Of a stretch of 64,000 nt of DNA, positions 8,808-20,362 are shown piece by piece. The stretch spans positions 2,480,001 through 2,544,000 of the forward strand of contig JBLDXI010000024.1 of NCBI GenBank assembly GCA_047495785.1, read 5' to 3'. How positions within the stretch are numbered: position 1 is the stretch's first letter; the number at the start of each line of letters is the position of its first letter. Origin of the DNA: Lepidodermella squamata (taxonomy: Eukaryota > Gastrotricha). The notes beneath the pieces are model-generated. The model was not told the DNA's origin, ran no database searches, and saw only the letters and a list, made by a program, of their open reading frames with translations. A program made the translations under genes and the position numbers.

Positions 8808-11351
8808 TCAGAGGCCGAATTCGACTTCGCAGAAGAAGTAGAAATTCCTCGTGCAGGGTTGATCGTCCCACCTGCCAGTGCCATCGAGAATGTAAGCGTA
8901 AGCACACTGATTTCCCCCATTGGGCTCGCCAGCTTCATAAAAGGTCGCCTGAACTGGCTCGCCGCCGTCCCAAAATGCGGCTTTATTCGCAGTGTTTTTC
9001 AAGCCAGCCCAATAGCCAGTGGGCATGAATGTGTAACCTGGTCAAAATAATCAATCGCTGAATTTTCTAGAATTATAAATACTAACGTCCAGCTCTTGCA
9101 GCTATTCCCCGGAGAAACATATGCTCGTCGTAGGTTTGAATAGAGGAAATGTGCCACCCGTTCGTTTTACAGATGTCACTTGCGTCGCTGAAAGTTGCTA
9201 ATCGCTGATAATAGCGATAACAGCTGCCTTTGAAGTAATAAGGGCACCAATCCTGCATGGGCATTGAACATAAAGTGTTGGCTGTCGATGAGAGATATTC
9301 CGTCGTCCAATCATAGCCATCAGGTGCATCCGGCGTCTGGGAAATAGCCGCGTGAGGATACCCTACGCTGTTGAATACTTGGTTTTCAGCCCAGTCCGAT
9401 TCAGCTAATTAGATAAGTGTCGATATCAAAGAAATTTCTGAATATTTCAAACTCACGACACATTGGAACTTTGCACTTCTCTGCAACTCCGTTATCGCTT
9501 CGATAACACCATACGCTGTCGTTGAAAATGGCGGAATCCGGATTGCGGCAGTAAGATTGAAGCTGGTACCATTCGGGGTATCGCTGCCAGTTACCACGGT
9601 ATGGATTGCTGGCATGGTCCCAAGTTCTGCAAGCTGCTCCGCTAATCGTCGTCGCAACGTTTCCATAATACTCGCGGCCATTTGGAGTGAATCGACACTT
9701 ATCAGGCCAGGACATAGAGATAGCTAGTGGATGAACTAAAGTTATTTTCAGTCATAATGGAGCTATATCTTACGAGTTTCACATATGGCGTAGGCAGGAC
9801 AGCATTCACAGCCATAATCATGCTGGGCGTAGTAAACATAACTGCCATTCAACTGGGTCGGCCAGTCGTTAGGTACACGAGCACAGTTCTCGCCGGGATT
9901 ATTCGCGGGAGGCTGGCTTTAATTAGTTCCAAGCAAATCAAACAAAATTACGAAGATGAGATCCTACTTACCCAGGGTACCATTTGAATGCGTCGTAGAA
10001 TGGGTCTGTCAGATTCAACGATTGGTCCAGTGTTGTGTAGTAATTTTCGTGGCCTGTGTCTTGGAAATCTGTCCAGAATCCGGTTCCGAATCTCCAGCCC
10101 AGTAGATACCCATACAACTGCTTGCCGAAGCCAGTCGGGGTGATAAGTTTCCCGCCCATTTTACGACAGCTATCATAGGCAACAGCATTGCTCATGCTGG
10201 TTCGAATGGCGGTTAGGCACACATCGCGGTACCTAACCCCATAAGGACATGGGCCATCATTGATGTCTCTGAATTCGTACGAATAAAGCATTGGATTGAA
10301 ATTAGTTGCTCTGTTGGTATCCACGCATGATCTGTACTTGATCCAACAGTTGTTGTTAGCCTGCCAAGCGTACGAAACACATCCGATAGTATTGCGACAA
10401 GCCTGGTCACACTGCTTCCGCGACACCCCAGTTAGCGAACGAATATCGCCTCCATTACATCCGAAATTCGTCGGCATTGCGGCAGGAGGTCGGTCCTTGT
10501 GGACTTTTTCGTAGGTCCAAACTTCGGCGACATTAACATTCCCAGGGGATTCGCAAGAGCGCGATTTAGGGCAGCACATTGAAGTCAGCTTGACATAGCC
10601 AAAGGCAACGCATTGCTCGCCAAGAACTCGATCACACAGCCATGCGCACTGTTCCGGTGTTTTCACAACGCAATCGGATAGAATATCACCACCTGCGCAT
10701 TCTCCTCGTCGTTTCACGTAGCCGGAAATCTCCTCAACAGGACGGCTCCAAAGGTTCGAGTCAAACATAGCATAACCAGTCCACCATTTCGGCACATTTG
10801 GGTAGCTCGCATTCAAAATCTTTAAAAATTGGGTGACCAAAATCAATTTTCGGGGTGTGATGAAAATTAAATCCCATTACCGAGTAGAGATTAGCGCGCT
10901 GCTCTGGTGATTGAAAAGTCACCAAAGCAGAGTTGTGTCTCGTTTCACAGGTTTGCCAGGCCTGATTACGATCGACTGGCGTATCGAGCCCGCTAACGTA
11001 GTAACAAGTCTTGCTAACTGGATCCAATACCCAGTCGGAAGGGCAAAAACTGATTTTGAAGAACATTTGATGTTGAAATTCGAAATCTGGTTTCAACTTC
11101 GGTAGAGGCGTCAACAATCCAGGATGGCGGTATATCTTGCAAGATTTAAGGGTTTCACTGTACGCTACGCTGTCGCAAGTTTTCCTCTGGCAATAGTAAA
11201 AACACTCGCCGGATGTGTTCGTTTTTGTTTGAAAAATGGGTTGAAGATCGAGTGGCAGTCTGTTTGAGAAATCTGAGAGCTTTATCCATTCCTCATAACC
11301 ACTTTGTGATTCGACGATTTTGACAAGAACTAAGAAGCTGAGTAGGCGCAT
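8808..11351 (-). CDS. Secreted PAN/CTLD/kringle protein, tandem copy 2 (758 aa)
   Basis: Six exons: 10881-11351, 9972-10819, 9774-9916, 9457-9723, 9087-9404 and 8808-9037. Frame closes at 759 codons including stop. Domain order and all five intron phases equal those of copy 1. A signal peptide precedes PAN, a half CTLD, PAN, PAN, CTLD, kringle (CRFTPNGREYYG) and a final CTLD with EPN and WDD at the expected Ca2+-site positions. The kringle exon is 267 nt in all three copies, whereas exon 3 differs in length (143-158 nt), so the loop of the central CTLD varies most. The split pseudogene at 3479-5200 resembles this copy most closely. The ATG at 11351 opens a hydrophobic leader (MRLLSFLVLVKIVES). 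Confidence 0.88.
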
Positions 11352-11925
11352 TCTACAAAAGCTAGAAATGCTGGGTGCAGTATACTGGATACTGGATTAG
11401 CTGAAGCTGGAAACTGGAAACATTGCCTTTACCGCTTAAACATCATCAGAAATTCATAATGCAAACAAATAATTGCTGCAGCCTATTATCAGCGTTCAAT
11501 ACAAGACTTTTCTCGTCAGAAACAAGTATAAAACTCGGTATTGTTTGGCGAACCTCGCGGAAAACAGAACTATTTATAGATCCGTCACGAATGGTTACGT
11601 CTGTTGCTAAGAAATCAATCGACACCGACATATTGGTGACTTACTTATAGGCTCTTATTGATAAGTTATACAATGTATTTTTTCCTTCAACCGTAAGGTT
11701 TCGGGAACTTTTCAAAGCAACAAAAGCTCCGTAAAATGTCAATGTTTACGAATAACAAGTCGCTGGTCAAGAACGAGAAAATTCAACGGCATCCGCTCTG
11801 CGCGTGTTCAAAAATTTACCACTTTATTGTCGTTAATGGAAACAAATCGAAAAATAATATTCACAGGTCAAGGCGAAGTATAACGCGTTGGTTTTATAGT
11901 TGTTTTCATGTTCAGATTATTGCAA
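11352..11925. other. Intergenic region between tandem lectin genes 2 and 3
   Basis: AT-rich flank with the presumed promoter of copy 2 and the 3' end of copy 3. Short ORFs here are out of any homology context. No repeat or RNA gene was recognised. Confidence 0.4.
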
Positions 11926-14499
11926 TTATCGCCCAATTTCGATTTCGCAGATAAAGAAAACCTTCTGATTGCAGGGGCGATCATCCCATCTACCGGTGCC
12001 GACGTTAATGTATACATAACCGCATGTGTCGCCACCGTTCGGCTCTGATGCTTCCCACCACATGCCGGTAACAGGCTCTCCATTTTCCCACGTCGACTTG
12101 GGAACGTTACCGAAAACTCTCATTCCGATCCAATAACCGTTCGGTGTAAAATATTGGCCTGTAATAGGATTTTCCTGAATAATATTGGCGATAAGTTCAA
12201 GAAATCAACTCACCTCCAGCTCGTGCAGCAATCGATCGAACAAACATGTGCTCATCGTAGTTGTTCAGTGTTACCAAATGCCACCCGTTCGACTTGCAGG
12301 CATCGCTTGCATCGTTGTAATTATATATTAGTTGATAATAACGATAGCAACTGCCTTTGTAGTAATAGGGACACCAGTCTTTCATCGACATGGAACATAA
12401 TGGATTTGCCGTAGCTGTGAGATATTCTGTCGTCCAGTCGTAGTTTTCAGATGCACCAGGGACCCTTGAAATGGCCGCATGGGGATACATAACATCGTAG
12501 AATATCTGGTTGTTAGCCCAGTCAGATTCCGCTATAAAAAATTAAGCTAGATCAAGAGGGTTGACAAATCCCTAAACCTACGACACATTGGAACATTGCA
12601 TCTTTCTGCCACTCCGTTATCGCTGCGGTAACACCAAACGCTGTCGTTAAACACGCCGGAATCCGGATTGCGGCAGTAAGATTGAATCTGGTACCATTCG
12701 GGGTATCGCTGCCAGTTACCGCGGTATGGATTGCTGGCATGGTCCCACGTTCTGCAAGCTACCCCACTAACAGTAGTACCCAACGTGCCGTAGTACTCAC
12801 GGCCATTTGGGGTGAATCGGCATTTGTCAGGCCATGACATTGTTATAGCTTTTGATTAACAAAAAGTTTATATCGGCTAAATCGATGTAGATTAGAGTTA
12901 TTACGTGTTTCGCAGACAGAATAGGCTGCACAGCCGTTGCAGTCACATGGGTAGTCGTGCATAGCCCAGAAGCCATAGCCGTCTACAGTAGTCACGCCCC
13001 AATCGTTCGGTATCCTGGCACAATTTTCTCCTGGAGAGTTAACAGCAGGCTGAGGAAAATTTCTACACACAAATCGGGGTAGTTAACAACAGAAAATTTT
13101 TCGAAGCTAGACATACATGTTATACCATTTCCATTGGTCGTAGAAAGGATCAGTTAGGTTTAGAGATTGATCGGCTGTGGTCCAGTAATTTTCGTGGCCT
13201 GTATCTTGAAAATCCACCCAATGTGCAGTGCCGAAGTTCATCGCCATCTGATTGCTGAGCATTTGCTTCATGAAACCTGTTGGACTCACGAGTTTCCCGC
13301 CCATTTTCCGGCAGTTATCCATCGCTGTTTGCATTTGCACACTGCTCCTGTAGGCTGTCAAGCAAACATCGCGGAATCTCACGCCGTGAGGGCACGGGCC
13401 ATCGTTTATATCACGAAAGTCGTAGGCGTACGTGGGCACGGTGTAACCAGTCGCTCGATTGGTGTCAAAGCAAGACCTATATTTGATCCAGCAATTTTTA
13501 TTGGTTTGCCAACTGTAAGAAACGCATCCTAGAGTGGTGCGGCAAGCTTGTTCGCACTCCCTACGAGTTAGCCCAGAAATCGAACGCATATCACCACCGT
13601 TACAGCCATAATTATCTGGTAATGCAGTAGGGGGTCGGTCTTGGTGGACCTTTTCATAAATCCAAACTTCGGCAACATTTACGTTACCAGGCTGGTCGCA
13701 AGATCTCAACTTTGGGCAACACATTGAGGTGAGTTTGTAATAGACGAAAGCCACGCATTGCCCGCCGAGTCGACGATTGCATAATTCAGCGCATTCTGTG
13801 GGGGTCTTAACTTGGCAAGGGCTCAAAATATCGCCACCGGTACACTCGCCACGTCGCTTTATGTAACCAGGGATCTCTTCAACAGCTCGAGGCCATAAGT
13901 TCGAGTCAAACAAAGCGTAGCCAGTCCACCATTTTGATATATCACTGAACTTTGAGTCCAAAATCTGCATCAAAAGAGGATATCTTGACTGATCCTTATA
14001 CAGATTAGGTCAAACTCACTGAGTAAAGCCCGGATCGTTGTTCTGCCGACTGGAACGTAACCAAAGATGAAAAATGCCTTCTTTCACAGGTCTGCCAGGC
14101 TTGATTTCGATTCACAGGGGTGTCATAACCCGTAGCGTAGTAACACATTTTGTTATCCATATCCATCTGCCAATCGCCGGGGCAGAAATTCCGTTTGTAA
14201 AACATTTGGTGCTGGAATTCGAGATCGGGTCTCAATTTCGGCAACGGGGTCAGCAAATCAGGGTGGCGGTAGATTTTGCATGACTGAAACTTCGCACTGT
14301 ACGCTACACTGTCGCAATTTTTGACCTGGCAGTAGTATAAACATTCGCCTTCTGTAGTCGTTTTCACCTCGTAAAGCGCCGTTAAATTAACGGGTAGGCG
14401 ATTAGCGAAATCCTGCGATTTTACCCAATCTTCGTTACCGCTATCCGAAAACACCACAGATAACAGGCTCAAAACTATCAAGCAAGTGGATAGAGCCAT
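11926..14499 (-). CDS. Secreted PAN/CTLD/kringle protein, tandem copy 3 (767 aa)
   Basis: Six exons: 14020-14499, 13117-13964, 12905-13062, 12582-12848, 12214-12531 and 11926-12158. Frame closes at 768 codons including stop. The architecture is as in copies 1 and 2: signal peptide (MALSTCLIVLSLLSVVFS), PAN, half CTLD, PAN, PAN, CTLD, kringle, CTLD. The terminal CTLD has EPN (SEPNGG) and WDD, so its Ca2+-dependent site looks complete. The first CTLD-like segment stops after roughly 70 residues and lacks the WND half, in all three genes alike, so this is an ancestral feature and not a local truncation. A secreted lectin or adhesion role is inferred. Confidence 0.88.
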
Positions 14500-14718
14500 G
14501 GTGCGCCCTGAAAAATTGAAACACTTTATGACTTTGTTTTCGAAGACTCAACATCTTCTTAAATATTCAAGGCGCAAATATGTAGCTATTGACGACATTC
14601 TTTTCGTGCTTCATCAAAGTTTAAAGAGTCAGTATTCAAACAGTCGCTTCATTGTTTCGAATTGACTTCTCTTTAAGGAAATGATTCATGTGGTAAAAAT
14701 TAGAATTTTTGGCGATTA

Positions 14719-16252
14719 TTAGGACATAACCGGAGAAGAGATCACTACAACACTGAATATTGCAAAAATGACTGCGAATAAAAAGCTATTTCGTTTAGTC
14801 GGTGATCCTCCACGTAGAGCCCAATCCACGGTTTCTTCATATTGCTCAGAAAGGAGGCCCTCAGTGTGCACGAAAATTGCTACAGGGGAACCAGTCCCGC
14901 CCTCAACGCGAAGATGCACCAGCAAGCATTTCGACACAGGGTTGACTTTCGGCTCGGTGAACAAGTTCGGCAGTCGATCGACCTGTCCGACATTTTCTAT
15001 GCCGACAAAGTCATCCTTCGCAAGAGCCACATGGGTGCCAAACCGCCTCGCACCTATCGAGCCGTCCGTACTTAACGTATCGATTCCAATGCCGTAAACT
15101 CTTCGATTCTATTGTTTCAAGTTATTAATCTTTTAAGACGGATTATTTTTAACTTACTGCAACCAGCCATCGCGCCGCATCTGGATCGATGCCCATGTAT
15201 TTGACTTCTTTTGTGTTCAAGTCCTGTGTGTACTCTGCCGCATTCGGCCACCGTCGATTCGTGCCTGTATCAACAAACACGTAAGAACCCTCCGGGATGT
15301 TGTAGCCAGTTCGAAATTCCCATTCTCGAAATACATTCACGCCAACTAGCATGTTAGGCGTTTGGTTGTACTGCTGAACCCGAATGCAGGGTACAAACAT
15401 GCGATCATCGGCTAGTTGTTCCGTAGTCGAGCCGTCCTCAGAAATGTGATAGGGTGCATCGATATGGGTGCCGTAGTGTTCGGGGAATCGGACAAAGCCA
15501 TCGCCTTTCAATTCAGGGGGTCTAATGCCAGGGTAGAGGGGTAAATTCTTCCCCATAAAGTCATGGTTCAGCAACTCCAATCGCCGCCCTGGTTTTCTAA
15601 TACACCTCTGAGTGTTTTTTCCGTGGTCTATCAACACCAGGTTAGCTAGAAGAGGAAGATCTCCAGAATATCGATTGAGTAATTCAAAGAGCAGCATGTA
15701 GCCGGAATAGGTAGCCGGCCTGTTACCTAACAACTCATGCGGAACGAGGTTGGAAATGATCATAATTTCCCGGGATAACAATTTCGCTTCGGCTGCTTTA
15801 GACAGGCCTCGTCCTACAAAAGTGCCAACGATAACTATTGACCTAGTGAATAGGTCCACCGTGTCCTGATCTAGGTCATCGACCGGGTTAGCAAATAGTA
15901 CAACTGTCCATTGCTCGCGGAGGTAAATCCAGCTTAAACTACGTCTCGTTATAAAAGGCTGGTTATCGGGCACGAAAAAAACCGGCATGCAGCCTTTAGC
16001 TGAGAATGGAATGATGTCTTTGTACTTGATAATCGTAGCATTCGATCGTTGTAGATGCACGGATAGGTAATTGGTTTTCACGCGTAATTTAGGACTGTCG
16101 CCTAATTGATAGCCGTCGTGGATTGTTGGCTCGATGGCGACGAAATCGCCTGGCCTTATCACCCGGCCTAATTCGATTACACGATAGTCCAGTGCGAGGG
16201 TGTCATAAAAAAATGCGATGGCTAATAAAATCACAATCGCAAGTTGTGCCAT
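14719..16252 (-). CDS. Secreted or membrane-anchored cyclase/formamidase-like hydrolase (492 aa)
   Basis: Two exons, 15154-16252 and 14719-15098, are joined by a 55-bp GT-AG intron that gives AVIYGIGID across the junction. The start ATG at 16252 opens a signal peptide (MAQLAIVILLAIAFFY). Residues from about 225 match the cyclase fold shared by bacterial kynurenine formamidase and isatin hydrolase: YPG, then the metal motif H-x-G-T-H-x-D-x-P-x-H (HYGTHIDAPYH), GIDTLS, and a closing GSPV. Residues about 25-200 are an extra N-terminal region that I do not recognise. A hydrophobic C-terminus (FLFAVIFAIFSVVVI) suggests membrane or GPI anchoring. Metal-dependent hydrolysis outside the cell is inferred; the substrate is unknown. 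Confidence 0.82.
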
Positions 16253-16377
16253 TCGATGGCCTGACAAGATAACTCACATAATTTCCTATTTGAGAAAGAA
16301 AATTTACACATCTAAATATGAATGGAAATGCGCCCTAATTAAATGTTAATAATTAAAATATCATTAATAAGCCTATA

Positions 16378-16565
16378 CAGGGTGGCCAAAAAATTCCGCA
16401 GAAGGCGAATTCGATGCGCATCAATTTAATTCAAATTTAATTTAATTCAAGAAATTGAGGAGTTCCATTGGAAAAAGAATGCTTGAAATTCTTCAACTTC
16501 TTAAAACTCCTCATTAAATTGATGCGCATCGAATTTGCCTTCTGCGGAATTTTTTGGCCACCATG
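16378..16565. mobile_element. Tc1/mariner-type MITE (188 bp)
   Basis: Terminal inverted repeats of about 55 bp start CAGGGTGGCCAAAAAATTCC and are mirrored at the right end, with two or three mismatches. TA dinucleotides flank both ends (16376-16377 and 16566-16567), as expected for Tc1/mariner insertion. There is no coding capacity. Confidence 0.82.
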
Positions 16566-18617
16566 TAAAATAAGCCTACAATATAATATTGAAATTTAGG
16601 GTGGATGACATGAATATAAAAATTAAAAAAAAGCGAATTTTATCTCAAAAATTAGTGTATAAAATTTGATGCTTCAAATTTTAAAACTAATTTGCCTACG
16701 AAGCCATTGTGAAATTTAAGGGCATTTTATGTGAAAAATCGAAATTTTTTGACTTGCAGTCAAAAAGATGAAATAGTTTGGAAAATTGGAATTTTCTCAT
16801 ATTTTCTGTCTTCAAAAATGGAGAAAGCATTCAGTTAACGGATATTGTGGATTGTTATTTTTGAGGAGTTTTCAATTTCCGTTTCCGGAAATGACCAAGT
16901 CTGAATTAACCTCAAATTTGTACTCTCAGAGCCTTATTTATTGAGGCTGGTTTGAAAGATTATGAGAAATGAAAGATAGAAAAAAAGAAAATTATCACTT
17001 CAAATTAAGAAATTAAAAGGGGAAACTAGGTCATCCGAATTTTCGCGCGTTCTATTATTTCGAGCAAATGATATTGCAAGGCGATATCATGGTGGGTAAG
17101 GAAGAGCGAAAGGAGCCCGCGAGGCGCCGCCGTCAAACATTGCCAGCCGCCAGCATTATAGGCACTTATTGCATTAGCGACATAATACGCGGCCGTGTTA
17201 TGTTGTATAACATAATTTATACACAATTGGGACCGCGCGACGCGTGTAATAGCTATCTAGCACTTCAGCGAAAGCGGCTTTTCGCCAATAAACTTTGCCA
17301 TTTGCGAGGCAAGAGCCCCGGAGAGCGGCGCGGCGCAGCTACAGTAATAGCCGGCTCGTGTGTTGTAATTTGATTTGAGCGCGCATCTTGAATTTTTAAT
17401 AATTTCTCTTATCTTTTTTGCGGCTGATGCCCGCGTGCTATGTAAATTTTAGTGGCTCCGATGATACCGTCATCATCGTGTATTATAGAAGTTGTCGCTG
17501 CCGTCGCCGGCTATAATCTGTTAATTGCTTACTTACTAAGAAATGAGTGCAAAAGGCTACAACATATATTATGCGACCTTAAAATCACTGCGCCGTGCTG
17601 CTCGACTTAATCAAGCTTGCGAAATTTTTACCTGGGGCTACAATGTATGAGAATGACATCAAAAAACATGATTTTTTTTAGTCTATCGTAGGGCAAAGCA
17701 ATAAACGTATCGATCAGCTAATGTTGTGTGAAACCGGAAGAAAACAAATAAAGGCGAGAAAATTGCTCTTTTCTAAGAAAACGCAAATGGGTCATTTTCG
17801 CAGGTTCAATTAGGCTGTCCTTTCTAGGACAAATCTAATGCTGACCCCCTTGCGCCACAGACGTACCAGGACGCAGCGGCTTCGAAGCTCCCGTTATCCG
17901 GGTTTGCGTAGAAAATCACGTGATGTGTTTAGCATAAGTGTGCATAATAATTACTTTCGATGGCAAATTTTTGTTTTTATTAAAAAATAAAATTGCCATC
18001 GATAGAGAAAACCTTTTATTGGTATACTGTGTTATATACAAACTATAACATTGCCTTTTATAATATATAATTTTATAATTATAATTGAAAACAGAATAAC
18101 TGATATTTTCGCGGCCCGCCGTTTTCTTGAAGATCGAGATCTTCATGCCGCTGCAAAAAAGCTGATCTTTGCGTAAATACGTGATTTTCATGAATGAGAT
18201 TTTTTGCTGGTCGCAGAAGAAAAATAACGTTCGCTACTAATGAGGTTATTTTTAGCTACAACGACCTTCGGACCTTATTGAAAAATAACACAAAAATCAG
18301 GCATTTATATCGAGGCGCTGCGTCCTGCCTTACGAGAAATATACCGGAAATCGTGATAAAAAAGTTAAAAAAAAAATGGATTTAAAAAAATTATTATTAT
18401 TAGGTCTAATTACGATGACGTAATAAACCGCATGAAGTTTGTGCAAATGTAACCCGTGTTACCTGGGTTAAAGTTATAGTGTCTCTGTCAAGGTTGTTTA
18501 CATTTATGTAGGTACATGTAAGTGGCAGAACTTGCCCTTTGTATTATAATCCATTTTCCTCAATGATTGTTAACCTTAAATTCTGTAATTATTTTTGATT
18601 GAATTTGGAAAATAAAA

Positions 18618-18637
18618 TACAATACAATACAATACAG
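18618..18637 (+). repeat. AATAC microsatellite
   Basis: About four tandem AATAC units follow an A-rich stretch. This resembles the simple-repeat tail of a non-LTR or SINE insertion, but no body was recognised upstream. Confidence 0.6.
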
Positions 18638-18696
18638 TTGTAAGCTACAACAAGACTACTCTTTTCAAGTCCTTATAATATTTATTCTCAATCTAT

Positions 18697-19396
18697 ATAC
18701 CGTAACGAGTGGTAACTTTGGACAAAACGTGTTTTTCGAACATTAAAAATCAGCCTTTGCTCCTAAATTTCAGAAATTTTTACCAAAGGTGGGGACGGTG
18801 ATTCTTGAATTTACTGCAAATTCTAGAAATTTTTAGAATTCTACCTGACCTTTGGCTAATTAATATGTGTTCCGGTAACTTTGGACAATTAGAGGGTAGT
18901 TTTGGACACTCATTTGCATATGCAATTTCATTGCAATTTCATTGTGAATTATCTATTATTCATGGTTTTTTATTTAATCTTGGGTCAGATTTCGGAAAAA
19001 ATTATGAACAGATGGCGCATCATCTGTTTCTCGGAAGTCCAATAAAAATACGTTTCTGCGCAGCAGCATACTTAACCCGTCCAAAACTGTCCAAAATTAC
19101 CCCAATTTTCACCTGTTTTTCAGGTAAATGTCCTGCTAAAACGCGTCGACGGATTGTCATTTTTTCTTCGATTATAGGGAGAGTAAATATAGGAGAATGC
19201 TCGTGCTTGCAACTTTTTCTGAAATCCGATTTCAGCTCCAATCGTCTTGATTTTTATTTCAAACGAAAGCTGAGGAGACGGAGAATTTTATGCAAAAACC
19301 CCCATGATTTAAACGTTCAAGCCTGAAAAGCTAAACACCTGCAAAGCCGAAAGTGTCCAAAGTTACCGTGTCCACAATCACCACACGTTACGGTAT
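18697..19396. mobile_element. 700-bp inverted-repeat element of unknown superfamily
   Basis: The left end ATACCGTAACGAGTGGTAAC is matched by the inverted right end ATACCGTAACGTGTGGTGAT. A second motif, GTAACTTTGGACA, occurs in inverted orientation just inside both ends, which makes nested terminal repeats. The interior shows an ORF of 173 codons (18805-19326) without recognisable motifs. It is probably a non-autonomous DNA transposon. Confidence 0.6.
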
Positions 19397-20362
19397 CTGG
19401 AGAAAAACAGAGCACTGCCTGATAATTCCTATCGACAGGAGCATGCAGTCGATTTCCTTTATTAAATCGAGATGATAATTACGGTGGGCTACCTGCGCTC
19501 AACCGGATCTAAACGCTTGTCAGATTAAATCACAAGTGCGCGCGGTTAATGATAAATCGATCATTAACGTTGGTAGCCGCGATAAACAGGTTGGTAATAA
19601 AACATGCATTAAGGTGGTTACTGAGTGGCTGCGCCTAAGCACGCCGCTACACAAACTTTTCGCGAATTGTTGTTACTATTAGAAATTTTTAAGGCGAATT
19701 TTGCAATATAGGTAGGCATTTGGTGTGTAGACGAGTTTCCTGGAAAGGTCCTCCTTTTAACGATACCGAATTAATTGTGAGAGGAAGCTAAGTTATCAAT
19801 TTTCTAGGGGCCTGAAATCACTTTTCAAATACTTTTTTGCGGGTCAAGATTGGCAGCAGCATTAAATCTAAAAATTCCCCAGTAAATTCAGCGTGAAATT
19901 CTCTATAAATCGACCAAGTTCGAATCAACCTCAAATTTTTCCTCACAGGGCCATATTTATTCAATTCAGAACTCATGCTTCGTCTTAGTTATTCTTAGAG
20001 GGAAAAATTTTGGTAGGAAAACCTGGGTTCAGGGTTCCAGGTATGAGCTAAAATAACAATTACCCCGAGGCTGTATTAGGGCGCATCCAGAAAGGAAGAA
20101 ATGCCAGAAAAAAGGAAAGCAAGTCGAAAAATTCGCTTTAATGCTCAGAATCAGCGCTTAGTTTAAAATGCAACATTTAAAAAAATTCTCTGAATAATAT
20201 GAACGACAATTTTTATTCTAATTGGTTGAAAAGTAGCCAAAGTGACAGAAAATTACAGACTAATCAAAACAACGGCATTCATAAATATTTATACCAGGCA
20301 AAAAAACATGTCTCATTTTTACAAAAAAACTGCGCATTTTTCGTCACATGATTGGTAAAAAA

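Larger units (their letters stand above)
16253..20362. other. 4.1-kb gene-poor region with scattered repeats
   Basis: It holds the MITE at 16378-16565, a GC-richer patch at about 17090-17380, a hairpin at 17958-18001 (arms CGATGGCAA... and complement), a short AATAC tandem at about 18618-18636 and the 700-bp element at 18697-19396. Two stretches (about 16897-16950 and 19916-19970) resemble one another. ORFs here look random and I accept none as genes. Confidence 0.5.

Noticed and set aside
15099-15153. Apparent non-canonical splice (GTAAGT to GA) in the cyclase gene
   Set aside because: A GT four bases further (GTTAAA, minus strand from 15153) with the AG at 15099 gives a canonical phase-1 intron and a family-like junction.
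17068-17373. GC-rich patch with a 101-codon ORF, considered as a first exon or CpG-rich promoter
   Set aside because: No coding motif, no following exon and no recognisable promoter element.
18805-19326. 173-codon ORF in the gene-poor region
   Set aside because: It sits inside the 700-bp inverted-repeat element and has no transposase or other motif, so it was not called a gene.
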